Below are positions 1-7,100 of a stretch of DNA of 10,072 nt, piece by piece. The stretch covers positions 1-10,072 of the forward strand of contig DKWG01000006.1 in NCBI GenBank assembly GCA_002491605.1, written 5' to 3'. The notes beneath the pieces were generated by a model. It was not told the origin of the DNA. It did no database searches and saw only the letters and a program-made list of their open reading frames with translations. The DNA comes from Ruminococcus sp. UBA7158 (lineage in GTDB: Bacteria > Bacillota > Clostridia > Oscillospirales > Ruminococcaceae). The stretch's first letter is position 1. Every line of letters begins with the position of its first letter. Made by a program: the position numbers and the translations under genes.

Positions 1-79
1 CTGCTTGTCGTGCTTCGCCGACATAATTTAACGTAAGCAGTAAAAATTATTCGTATCTAACTGAAAGGCAGGTATAAAA

Positions 80-958
80 ATGGAATTTAAAGAGCTATTA
101 TTCAAACGCAGGTCGGTAAGGTCATTTAAACAACGCAGACTCACTGAGGACGAGATTAATTACATACTTACAGCCGCCATAAACGCTCCGAGTGCGTGCA
201 ACTTTCAGTCGTGGCATTTTATATGTGTGACCGATCCTGAAACAAAGGAAAGATTCAAAAGTATCTGCGCTGACTGGGTGTCTGCTGCACCTGCCGTATT
301 CGTAATATGTACAGACTCAGAAAAGATAGACGAAAGGTGTCAGGACAAGGCAAGGTCATATAAATTTGCCGTTCAGGATACCGCTCTTGCAATGCAGAAT
401 ATGCTTTTGGCAGCTGCCGACATCGGCTTAGGAGGATGTATAATCGGAGCTTACGACCAGGAAAAGTGCGTCAGTGAACTGAATATCCCCGAAAAGTATC
501 TTCCCGTTGCGCTTATGCCGATAGGCGAGCCGACTGCCGAAACACCTGCAAGGTCAAGAAAGTCAATAAAGGAAGTGACAACATTTATCGGCGATTCGCC
601 GGATAAGGCGGACGAGCCGAGGGAAAAAGAACCGTTTGAGTTGAGACACGCATGGCTTCCGAACGCAGTTTTTGACGACCTTGGTCTGCCGAACTCAACA
701 TTTAACAATATAAACCTGTCAAGTTCAAAATTCACCGATATTAACCTATCAGGTTCAAGCTTTGAAGACATCAATTTTGCCGAGTCAAGCTTCGGCGGAC
801 TTAATCTGTCGGAGACGAAGTATCAATGTGTCATGCTTAACAATTCCGAATTTAAAAATGTTGAGCTTAAAAACGCAAGCTTTGTCGACTGCGATTTCAG
901 CGGAGCTGCTATCGACGGAATAAATATCCTTGACGCTATAGAAAAATACAACAAATAA
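80..958 (+). CDS. Nitroreductase-family flavoprotein with C-terminal pentapeptide-repeat domain
   Basis: Residues 1 to about 172 form a nitroreductase domain, a family that binds FMN and uses NAD(P)H to reduce nitroaromatics, quinones or similar compounds in the cytoplasm. Visible marks are the N-terminal RRSVRSF phosphate-binding segment (10-16), NAPSACNFQSWHF (35-47), the GLGGCIIG segment (116-123) and MPIGEP (146-151). After a charged linker (about 172-190) come tandem pentapeptide repeats to about residue 283: the central hydrophobic residue recurs every five positions (F198, L203, F208, L213, F218, L223, F228, F233, F238), which predicts a right-handed beta-helix. Ordinary nitroreductases stop near 170-220 residues, so the tail is an added domain. 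The ATG at 80 has a purine-rich AAAGGCAGG site just upstream. The next gene starts 18 bases after the stop, suggesting one transcript. Family assignment is firm; substrate and the role of the tail are unknown. Confidence 0.9.
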   Translation: MEFKELLFKRRSVRSFKQRRLTEDEINYILTAAINAPSACNFQSWHFICVTDPETKERFKSICADWVSAAPAVFVICTDSEKIDERCQDKARSYKFAVQDTALAMQNMLLAAADIGLGGCIIGAYDQEKCVSELNIPEKYLPVALMPIGEPTAETPARSRKSIKEVTTFIGDSPDKADEPREKEPFELRHAWLPNAVFDDLGLPNSTFNNINLSSSKFTDINLSGSSFEDINFAESSFGGLNLSETKYQCVMLNNSEFKNVELKNASFVDCDFSGAAIDGINILDAIEKYNK

Positions 959-976
959 GCGAAAGACAGTACTGTA

Positions 977-2101
977 ATGAATGAATGCAAATTAAGAATT
1001 GCCCCCGAGAGCGAGCGCAATAAGTGTATAGAACTCGCAAATTTATGCTTCGGCTTTAATTTTCGCACTCTCCTACCCAAGGCATATGCCGATATTCCGT
1101 GCATGAATCCCACACACTATGTTGCCGACGACAACGGTGATTTTAAAGCACTCGTCGATGTCTTGCCTGAGCAGCTCACAGTCGGCGACATTGTGCTTAA
1201 AACCGGCTATGTCGGTTCGGTATGCGTACATCCGGAAAGCCGCAGTCAGGGACTTATGAAGGGTCTGATGGCTATGGCAAATGACGGAATGCGTGAAAAC
1301 GGCACAGACATAGCGTTTTTAAACGGAAACCGTCAAAGATATCAATACTACGGCTATCATCCTGCCGGAAAAACATATTCATTCTGGATTTCCGGCGACA
1401 ATTGGACGCACGCATTAAAAGATATCAATGCTGACGGCATAAGCTTCGAAGACATTTCATCCGGGACCTAGCTTGAAGCTGCTGCAAGGGAATTATATCT
1501 GTCAAAGCCGGTGTATTTTTCAAGAAACGACTTTGCAGTTGTGTGCCGTTCATATTATACAAGACCTGTCGCTGTACAAAGAAACGGCAGCTTTATAGGA
1601 TACATCGTCACAAACGGCGAAAACAACTGCTTTTCGGAGGTCTGCTTTAAAAACGCCCTTGACCTTGACTGCGCTTTAAAGGCTTGGATGCCTAAATTCA
1701 ACGTCTGGGGAATAAATATCTATCTGCCCGAATGGGAACGTGATATAATACGCCATTTGGCTGTCTATGCGTCCGGCATGGGACGTCAGGCGTCGGTTCA
1801 GGCGAGGATTTTCAACTTCAGGCGTGTTGCGGAAGCATTTTTAAGTGTCAAAGCTAATCACAACGCTCTCAGCGACGGCAAAATGGCATTTGATATAGAC
1901 GGCGAATGCTTTGAGATAACCGTTTCAGACGGCAAGCTAAGCGTTACCGACGCAACAAGCGAGTATACAATAAAGCTAAGCGCATATGAAGCAAACAGGC
2001 TTATGCTTCTGCCGTTTGAATATGAGGGAAAGATAAAAACGCCGTATGGCTGGTTTCCTTTGGCAGTGTATGTGGCACCGAACTCACCTGATGCGTTTTA
2101 G
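977..2101 (+). pseudogene. Eis-like GNAT acetyltransferase interrupted by an in-frame TAG
   Basis: One frame runs from ATG 977 to TAG 2099-2101 (374 codons before the final stop) and is broken only by TAG at 1469-1471 (codon 165). The first part is a GNAT acetyl-CoA-dependent N-acetyltransferase domain: the beta-strand and pyrophosphate loop read VGSVCVHPESRSQGLM with the R/Q-x-x-G-x pattern, followed by IAFLNGNRQRYQYYGY. The part after the TAG continues smoothly (LEAAARELYLSKPVYF...) into a second acetyltransferase-like region and a C-terminal sterol-carrier-protein-2-like fold near residues 310-370. The GNAT-GNAT-SCP2 order and total length fit the Eis-like family (about 400 residues). No good ribosome site precedes a restart at 1511, so the second half is probably not made alone. 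It could be a nonsense mutation, a sequencing error, or readthrough. Substrate unknown. Probably co-transcribed with the nitroreductase gene upstream. Confidence 0.75.
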
Positions 2102-2300
2102 CGGGCTGTATTTCTCGACAAGTAACTAAGCGGTGTCGGCTTCGCCGACGAATTTGAAGTAGTTTGTTAGTAAGGAAAGCTCCGACGTAAACCGCAGCTG
2201 AGTGAAAGCGAAGCCATGCTCGGCTGCGCCTCGCTCCCGTCTGCTGCGCAGCCGGTACGGCGTCTCTTCGAGCCGACTATGGCTTCGCCCCCATCAAATG
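2102..2300. repeat. GC-rich intergenic inverted-repeat element
   Basis: This non-coding stretch after the acetyltransferase holds nested inverted repeats. A small hairpin at 2135-2149 is GTCGGC-TTC-GCCGAC. A larger one pairs 2208-2225 with 2271-2288 (left arm starts GCGAAGCCAT, right arm ends ATGGCTTCGC; 18 positions with one wobble and one mismatch). Inside it, 2221-2229 (CGGCTGCGC) pairs perfectly with 2246-2254. The segment is much more GC-rich than the AT-rich spacer that follows it. The motif GCTTCGCCGAC-n-AATTT style sequence also occurs at 12-29 at the left edge of the window. I infer a dispersed palindromic repeat or a miniature element; a folded 3' end of the upstream transcript is the alternative. 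Confidence 0.5.
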
Positions 2301-2313
2301 TTAATAAACGCAT

Positions 2314-2356
2314 AAAATAAGCGCTCGCTTTATCACAAAAGCAGGCGCTTATTTTT
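2314..2356. terminator. Bidirectional rho-independent terminator between convergent genes
   Basis: AAAATAAGCGC at 2314-2324 pairs perfectly with GCGCTTATTTT at 2345-2355, and inside it GCTTT (2327-2331) pairs with AAAGC (2338-2342), giving a stem of about 17 pairs with one internal mismatch and a short loop. The plus strand ends in a run of T (2352-2356) and the minus strand has the matching T run, so it can stop the nitroreductase/acetyltransferase transcript and the telA transcript. It sits 111 bases past the telA stop. The rest of 2357-2466 is AT-rich and shows nothing else. Confidence 0.8.
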
Positions 2357-2466
2357 GTCAAAACTCAATAAAAATTTTTATCATCATAAAATTCAATAAA
2401 CATAAGAACGTCTGAGAAATACTGCACAGACAAAGCAATTTCACTCTTTTCCGAAAAGCAATACCT

Positions 2467-3627
2467 TTACCTTGCTTCGCTTATCTCAAGAAGCTTTTGC
2501 TTCATCTCGTTTTCAATTCTTTGAAGCTCAGCTTCTGCGGCTACTCTCTTTTCCCTGCCGTCCTGCTGAATCTTCATAACCTCGTCCAAGGTGCTGATAA
2601 GCGTCTGATTTGTTGTTTGCAGAGCTTCTATGTCAACAATTCCTCTTTCGCTTTCCTTGGCGGTTTCAACTGTCGCAAGCTTCAATGCAGCAGCGTTGCG
2701 CTTGAGCATTTCATTTGTCATATCGCTGACTGCACGCTGGGCTGCGGCTGCTTCCGTTGAATGATTCAGTCCTATGGCTATAACCATCTGACTCTTCCAA
2801 AGAGGAATGGTGTTTACAAGCGTCGATTGAATTTTATCGCTCATGACAACATTGTTGCCCTGAATGAGCCTAATCTGCGGAGCCATTTGCAGAGCTACCA
2901 TTCTTGTCAGCTCAAGGTCGTGAATCTTCTTGTCAAAGCGAGCGCACATCTCGGAAAAATCTCTTGCAAACTGAGCGTCCTCGGGCAAACCGCTCTGCTC
3001 AGCCTTAGCAATGTATGACGGCAGCTCGTTTTCCTGGGCTTCCTTGAGCTTTTGCTTTCCTGCAAGGATATACATAGAAAGCTCCTTGAAGTAGTTGAGG
3101 TTGATTTCATAGAGCTTATCCAAAACCGCAATATCCTTTAAAAGCGTCACCTGGTGCTGCTCTAAGGCTTCGCTGATTCTGTTTACATTGACCTCAGCCT
3201 TATCGTACTTTGCTTTTATATTCGAAAGCTTATTTGAACCCTTCTTAAACAGACCCAAAAATCCCTTGGTTTCATCATCGTCAAAATCCTTAAGCTCACC
3301 GACAACCTCTGTGAGCATTTCGCCTATTTCGCCCATATCCTTAGTGCGAACATTTGAAAGTGCGGTATCAGAAAAATCTGCTATCTTCTTTTGACATCCT
3401 GCGCCGTACTGCAAAATCTGCTGAGTATTGGTCAGGTCTATCGTCTTGGCAAAATCGTCGACAAGCTTGCGCTCCTCAGGGGTCAGCTCTGCCTTCATGT
3501 TTTCAACAACGTCAGTGACGGCTGTCGCAGTCTCCGCAACTGCTGTCGTCTCATTCTGCTCAGGCTGTGAAAGTCCGTCCAAGGTTAATGACGGTGCTTG
3601 ATTCAACATATCATCTAAATTGCTCAT
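2467..3627 (-). CDS. telA: TelA family (toxic anion resistance) protein
   Basis: A 386-residue acidic, mostly helical protein without signal peptide or membrane segment, matching the TelA/KlaA family in length and character. Family-typical stretches include the central region LNYFKELSMYILAGKQKL, the segment around RLIQGNNVVMSDKIQSTLVNTIPLWKSQM, and the C-terminal long coiled-coil helices ending in repeated E/K/R residues. Residues 1-45 are a low-complexity, Ala/Thr/Glu-rich leader. The family was named for plasmid tellurite resistance, but chromosomal Firmicutes copies usually sit next to xpaC, as here, and are linked in general terms to envelope stress; the biochemical activity is not established. 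The gene lies 156 bases after xpaC on the same strand. The upstream AAAGGA site is rather far from the ATG (about 13 bases), so initiation may be weak or the true start slightly different. Confidence 0.88.
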   Translation of the reverse strand: MSNLDDMLNQAPSLTLDGLSQPEQNETTAVAETATAVTDVVENMKAELTPEERKLVDDFAKTIDLTNTQQILQYGAGCQKKIADFSDTALSNVRTKDMGEIGEMLTEVVGELKDFDDDETKGFLGLFKKGSNKLSNIKAKYDKAEVNVNRISEALEQHQVTLLKDIAVLDKLYEINLNYFKELSMYILAGKQKLKEAQENELPSYIAKAEQSGLPEDAQFARDFSEMCARFDKKIHDLELTRMVALQMAPQIRLIQGNNVVMSDKIQSTLVNTIPLWKSQMVIAIGLNHSTEAAAAQRAVSDMTNEMLKRNAAALKLATVETAKESERGIVDIEALQTTNQTLISTLDEVMKIQQDGREKRVAAEAELQRIENEMKQKLLEISEAR

Positions 3628-3687
3628 TTTTCTATACCGTTCCTTTCATAATTTTCTTCAGTAAATAAAGCTCTGATATTCATATTA

Positions 3688-3709
3688 ATGATGCCGTCCC
3701 CGACATCAT
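3688..3709 (-). other. Hairpin in the xpaC-telA spacer
   Basis: ATGATGCC at 3688-3695 pairs with GACATCAT at 3702-3709 (eight pairs including one wobble, six-base loop). No T run follows on the minus strand, so it is not a good terminator. It may be an RNA-processing or stability element between the two genes, or chance. The remainder of the 156-base spacer holds a TATAAT near the xpaC stop but no convincing -35 partner. Confidence 0.35.
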
Positions 3710-3783
3710 CAGCATCAGCATAAAATATTTGCCGCAAGTGAATAAGCCGCCTGATGACGCATTATAAGTCCTTACGATACCTA

Positions 3784-5151
3784 TCAGCCATCTAAGCCGC
3801 TGCGCTTATTTTTAAACACCTGCTCGTTGGTAAGACCCTCCTTGGCAAGCATTGTTTGCAGCACCTGAGCGTCAGTCGCCGCATCAAAAGCAGCGTCCTT
3901 AAACAGTCTGTTTAAAAGCTCGCTGAAAGCGTCGTTAATAGTGTCAAGAGTTCGCTCAATTTCATGCTTTGCTTCGACTATATCGTCCCCCTGAACGCTG
4001 AGCGAATCAAACTCCTCATATGCGCCAACAAGCTTTAATGTCATCGGCAGGTAATAGTCCATGAACTTATGCATCTGTCCCTTTTGCTCAGGATGCTCTT
4101 TAAGGCGTTCGAAAATGTCTTTAAGAAGTCCCTCAAGTCTAAACAGCTTAAGAGATATCTCCTCGCCGGGAATATTCTCGTTCATCTGCCTAAGGCGCTT
4201 AATACAGCTCTCTCCCTCGGCTATCATCGTGTCAAGCTCCCTGTCCTGACCGGCTGATGACTCAGCAGCAGTGTCGGCGCTCTTTTCAGACGCTGAAACG
4301 CCTGCACCGACTGTCGACTGCATTTCAATGCGGCGCTGTTTATCGAGCTCAAGGTATTCATTATAAATCCTGTCGTCAAGCATCAGACAGTCGTTTTCCT
4401 TACTGAGATGACCTTGAGGGAAAAAGCCACGCTTGAGCAGCTTTTTTATCTCCTTTAACGCCGTCTTGACCTTAATATTCAGTCTGACGGCTATATCCTC
4501 AATGTTACTATAGCCTGTTTTTGAACAGATATTATAATATTTCTCTGCCTTTGACAAAAGCTTGCGCTTTCTATGTCCGGCAAAAAGCATTATAGCTGAG
4601 CCTGCCAATAAAACAACGCTCGCCTGCACTCCGATATTAAACAAGGCTATTCCGGTTACGCCTGTCACTATCTTAAAAGCTAACAGCGAAAGAAGTCCGA
4701 ATCCCAAACCGATTCCGCCGAATACGGAAAACAAAACTCCTGCGACGCTTCCCACACGGTTAAACTGTGCATTAACTACTCTGCCCTGCATAGGCTTATT
4801 CTTTTCCAGCTCACGCTGCCGCTTAGCCTCCTCGGCTTGCTTTGCCTTGTTCTCCCTTATCCACTTTTCTGTGAAGGTTTCCTCCTTCGGAACATAATAA
4901 GCTTGTGTTGATGTTCCGGACGAGCTGCTCGCATTGCCGTCGGATTTTTGCCCTGACTGTGCCGACGACGCCTGCTTTGACTCCGATGAGCCGTTATCCG
5001 ACTGCGGATACCCGAAAATGCTGTTTAAAGCACCGGAAACCGTATCGGTAAAACAATCTCCGAGCTTTGTAAAGTCACCGGTTTGAAGCGATTCAGTAAC
5101 AGCGTCCCTAATCTCGCTTCCGATATCGCTCCATTTAATGTTATCGCTCAT
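3784..5151 (-). CDS. xpaC: XpaC-like membrane protein (5-bromo-4-chloroindolyl phosphate hydrolysis family)
   Basis: A 455-residue protein. Residues 1-50 are a short helical region, 50-90 a Ser/Gly/Gln-rich linker, 95-118 a charged helix (TEKWIRENKAKQAEEAKRQR), then two hydrophobic segments at about 133-159 and 163-191 that should form a membrane hairpin. Next, residues 211-260 resemble a small winged-helix-like module (SNIEDIAVRLNIKVKTALKE, then RGFFPQG), which is typical of this family. The C-terminal 290-455 is helical and continues the XpaC domain. The family name reflects a Bacillus phenotype; no enzyme activity is proven, and the adjacency to telA is the conserved feature. I prefer ATG at 5151, nine bases after GAGG on the minus strand; an overlapping GTG at 5154 would add one residue. 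The protein is longer than simple XpaC (about 200 residues) because of the N-terminal linker and the modules between. Confidence 0.8.
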   Translation of the reverse strand: MSDNIKWSDIGSEIRDAVTESLQTGDFTKLGDCFTDTVSGALNSIFGYPQSDNGSSESKQASSAQSGQKSDGNASSSSGTSTQAYYVPKEETFTEKWIRENKAKQAEEAKRQRELEKNKPMQGRVVNAQFNRVGSVAGVLFSVFGGIGLGFGLLSLLAFKIVTGVTGIALFNIGVQASVVLLAGSAIMLFAGHRKRKLLSKAEKYYNICSKTGYSNIEDIAVRLNIKVKTALKEIKKLLKRGFFPQGHLSKENDCLMLDDRIYNEYLELDKQRRIEMQSTVGAGVSASEKSADTAAESSAGQDRELDTMIAEGESCIKRLRQMNENIPGEEISLKLFRLEGLLKDIFERLKEHPEQKGQMHKFMDYYLPMTLKLVGAYEEFDSLSVQGDDIVEAKHEIERTLDTINDAFSELLNRLFKDAAFDAATDAQVLQTMLAKEGLTNEQVFKNKRSGLDG

Positions 5152-5251
5152 CACACATCACCTCACATAAAAACCGTTTTATTATTCGCCGCCGTGCAGG
5201 GGTCGGCAGGAATTAATTTTTTAACTTGCTGTGAATAAAATGTTACATTAT

Positions 5252-5281
5252 ATTATAATGCCGATTGACGTTAATTGTCAA
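5252..5281 (-). promoter_or_regulatory. Sigma-A promoter for xpaC-telA
   Basis: On the minus strand TTGACA (5276-5281) and TATAAT (5252-5257) are separated by 18 bases; a second overlapping TATAAT (5247-5252) gives an alternative -10. The start would fall about 90 bases before the xpaC start codon. The -35 box lies in an imperfect inverted repeat (TTGAC at 5265-5269 and GTCAA at 5277-5281) that could be an operator. The 5152-5519 gap has no gene: it holds this promoter and the divergent ssrA promoter. Confidence 0.65.
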
Positions 5282-5357
5282 GCAGCGAAATGTTAATTAT
5301 TGATATTTTCGTTTGAAAAATAGTTTGAATTTGTAAAAATATTCAATGGCGTTTTGC

Positions 5358-5386
5358 TTGACAACACTTCCGTGATAAAGTATAAT
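5358..5386 (+). promoter_or_regulatory. Consensus sigma-A promoter for ssrA
   Basis: TTGACA (5358-5363) and TATAAT (5381-5386) are both exact consensus hexamers with the ideal 17-base spacer. Transcription would begin near 5393 and give a leader of about 127 bases before the mature tmRNA 5' end at 5520, which RNase P would remove. Such a strong, apparently unregulated promoter fits the high abundance of tmRNA. Confidence 0.85.
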
Positions 5387-5519
5387 ACATTATAAAGCAT
5401 CGCAAAGAAATTGCCGATTAATGCACTTCGCAAGAGTAATGTAAAACTTCTCGACTGCGATTTTTCACTTTTACAAGTCGCAACAGCGAATAATCAGTGA
5501 TTTCACAAAAAAAATAAAC

Positions 5520-5871
5520 GGGGGCGTAAAGGTTTCGACGGGGATTTTGAGGGCGAATAAGCGAGTAGAGAAAGCGTCAATCTCTTTAAACGGCGCAAAA
5601 TTTTAATTTTAAACGACAATAATAGTTTAGAATTGGCTGCTGCTTAATAGCGGCCCGTCCTGCCGATGAGTACTGCGGCATCGGTTTGGGCGTCGTTTAG
5701 CAGTGAACGTTCTTAGGTAACTCCGGTAACCTAAGGATGAATAACCGGATACTGATTCCAGTCGCCTGCTTGCCGGCTATTGAAATCGGGAATGCTGATG
5801 ACAAGCTACACTCGTAGAAAGTTTTCCTAAGGAGTTTTCGGACACGGGTTCGATTCCCGTCGCCTCCACCA
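5520..5871 (+). ncRNA. ssrA: Transfer-messenger RNA (tmRNA)
   Basis: The gene for the RNA that rescues stalled ribosomes with SmpB and adds a degradation tag. The 5' end GGGGGCG pairs with CGCCTCC near the 3' end (seven pairs, one G-T), followed by A and an encoded CCA at 5869-5871. The conserved 5' block GTAAAGGTTTCGACGG and the T-arm GGGTTCGATTCCCGTC are present. The length of 352 is normal for a one-piece tmRNA. The tag reading frame ends at TAATAG (5645-5650) and its last codons spell NDNNSLELAAA. The start of the tag is unclear: the usual GCA or GGC resume codon is present at 5592-5597 but is out of frame with that end and meets TAA at 5604. In the tag's own frame the upstream codons are open. 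The 3' end of ssrA is a classical integration site for islands. Confidence 0.97.
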
Positions 5872-5914
5872 ATTAGAAACAACCACTATATATAGTGGTT
5901 GTTTCTAATTTTAT
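5871..5914 (+). terminator. ssrA terminator, 40-base perfect palindrome
   Basis: Bases 5871-5910 are a perfect palindrome centred on TATATA (arms AATTAGAAACAACCACTATA and its complement), followed by TTTT. It begins on the last base of the CCA end, so transcription stops directly after mature tmRNA. Being symmetric it can also stop the restriction operon coming from the other side. Confidence 0.85.
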
Positions 5915-6145
5915 GCGCATATATAGATGTTTGTGCAAATATAGTTTTACTCCATTCTACCCACTTTCGCTCGAAATGTTACTATTTTTGTTACTAAAAT
6001 TTTATTTGCTGAGTATATATGATAAAGCTAATTTTATATGATATCATTATTTTCTGTAACAAAGTAACATATAACTCATATAAAATATATCCTCCGAATT
6101 TATCAACCGGTTGGACTCTTCAGTTTTATTAATTTTGATTATATA
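5913..6145. other. AT-rich spacer between ssrA and the restriction operon
   Basis: No convincing gene. On the minus strand there is an isolated strong Shine-Dalgarno (GGAGG, 6091-6095) 11 bases before an ATG at 6079 whose frame ends after ten codons (6047). Farther along, a minus-strand frame ends in ...VTFRAKVGRME just before a stop near 5951, which looks protein-like but is cut short upstream by a stop. These may be the two ends of a decayed gene, possibly left from an integration event, or chance. Confidence 0.3.
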
Positions 6146-7099
6146 TCATTCGCAACTTAATGTTAAAACTTTTATTTGTTCAGCAATATTTTTAATTATC
6201 GGCACACAAACTGTATTGCCGCATTGCTTATATGCACTCGTGCTTGGTATGTCAGGAAAACTATATCCTTTTGGAAAGCCTTGCAAAGCTAAACATTCGC
6301 AAGGCGTTATTTTGCGTATACCGTAATTATCTTTTATAAACGGAACACGGTTATACCAAGTGCCCATGTTAGCTTTTAGCGTAAAAGAAATACCGCCTTT
6401 ACTTGACTGAATACCGTAATCGGAAAAGCGATATATTTGTCGAGAGTCTGTCATTGCTTTGTTAAGTTTGGCATACAGTGAAGATTCCTGAGAAACATAG
6501 TACAAATCATCGACTTTTAAGGTTTTATCAATAACATCAAATATGTGTTTCCCTGATTTGCATTCAACAGGAAATCTGAAAGCTTCACAAGCACATGGCG
6601 ATTTAAAGGCTACTATGTATATCCTTGTTCTGTGTTGAGGAATGCCGTAGTTGCAAGCGTCTGCGATTACATATCTGATAAAATAATCCCTGCTTGCCAG
6701 CTCATTATGAATCACATTAAACGTTTTCCCGTTGTCGTGTTCCGTGAGATTTGCTACATTTTCCAAAAAGATAACAGGCGGTTGTAAAACATCGGCAATG
6801 TGCATTATTTCAAAGAATAAATTACCTCTTTCATCTTTGAAGCCTTTCTTATTTCCGCATACCGAAAATGATTGGCAAGGAAATCCGGCAGACAAGACAT
6901 CAACATACGGTAAAGCTTCAGCATTAACATTTCTAATGTCGTCTTCAATCAGATTACAGTTTTTTAAATTATGTCTGTATGTTTTGCAGGTATCCTTATC
7001 TGATTCGTTAGCAAAAGCTATTTCAAATCCGGCTTGTTGAAATCCCAAATCTATTCCGCCGATACCTGAAAACAAACTGCCAACCTTTAATGTGTTCAT
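6146..7099 (-). CDS. DNA (cytosine-5-)-methyltransferase, second copy
   Basis: A complete 317-residue C5 methyltransferase that moves a methyl group from S-adenosylmethionine to cytosine in its target. Motifs in order: I, SLFSGIGGIDLGF (8-20); IV, GFPCQSFS (72-79) with catalytic Cys75; VI, ENV (113-115); VIII, QHRTR (155-159); variable target-recognition region about 185-260; IX, CLALQGFP; X, QCGNTVCVPIIKNIAEQI. All catalytic elements are intact. The start ATG is one base after the stop of the fused methylase-nuclease gene (TAA-T-ATG), so it is the last gene of the operon and probably translationally coupled. Its recognition region is unlike that of the neighbouring methylase, so it likely has another target, or modifies the other position or strand; I cannot name the sequence. 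No nuclease partner of its own is visible. Confidence 0.93.
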   Translation of the reverse strand: MNTLKVGSLFSGIGGIDLGFQQAGFEIAFANESDKDTCKTYRHNLKNCNLIEDDIRNVNAEALPYVDVLSAGFPCQSFSVCGNKKGFKDERGNLFFEIMHIADVLQPPVIFLENVANLTEHDNGKTFNVIHNELASRDYFIRYVIADACNYGIPQHRTRIYIVAFKSPCACEAFRFPVECKSGKHIFDVIDKTLKVDDLYYVSQESSLYAKLNKAMTDSRQIYRFSDYGIQSSKGGISFTLKANMGTWYNRVPFIKDNYGIRKITPCECLALQGFPKGYSFPDIPSTSAYKQCGNTVCVPIIKNIAEQIKVLTLSCE

Positions 7100-7100
7100 A

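Noticed and set aside
1469..1471. General reassignment of TAG to an amino acid
   Set aside because: The same frame ends with TAG at 2099-2101 as its natural stop, and the other genes end normally in TAA or TGA, so the window gives no support for recoding.
2167..2361. 64-codon minus-strand frame over the GC-rich repeat
   Set aside because: It is made of the inverted-repeat and terminator sequence, has no ribosome site and low-complexity Arg/Ser-rich content.
4562..4897. 111-codon plus-strand frame within xpaC
   Set aside because: Antisense shadow of a gene with clear domain structure; no promoter or ribosome site.
5697..5882. 61-codon minus-strand frame containing GGGDGNRTRVRK
   Set aside because: It is the reverse complement of the tmRNA 3' end, a well-known false protein prediction.
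6732..7040. 102-codon plus-strand frame within the second methylase
   Set aside because: Antisense to intact methyltransferase motifs; no independent support.
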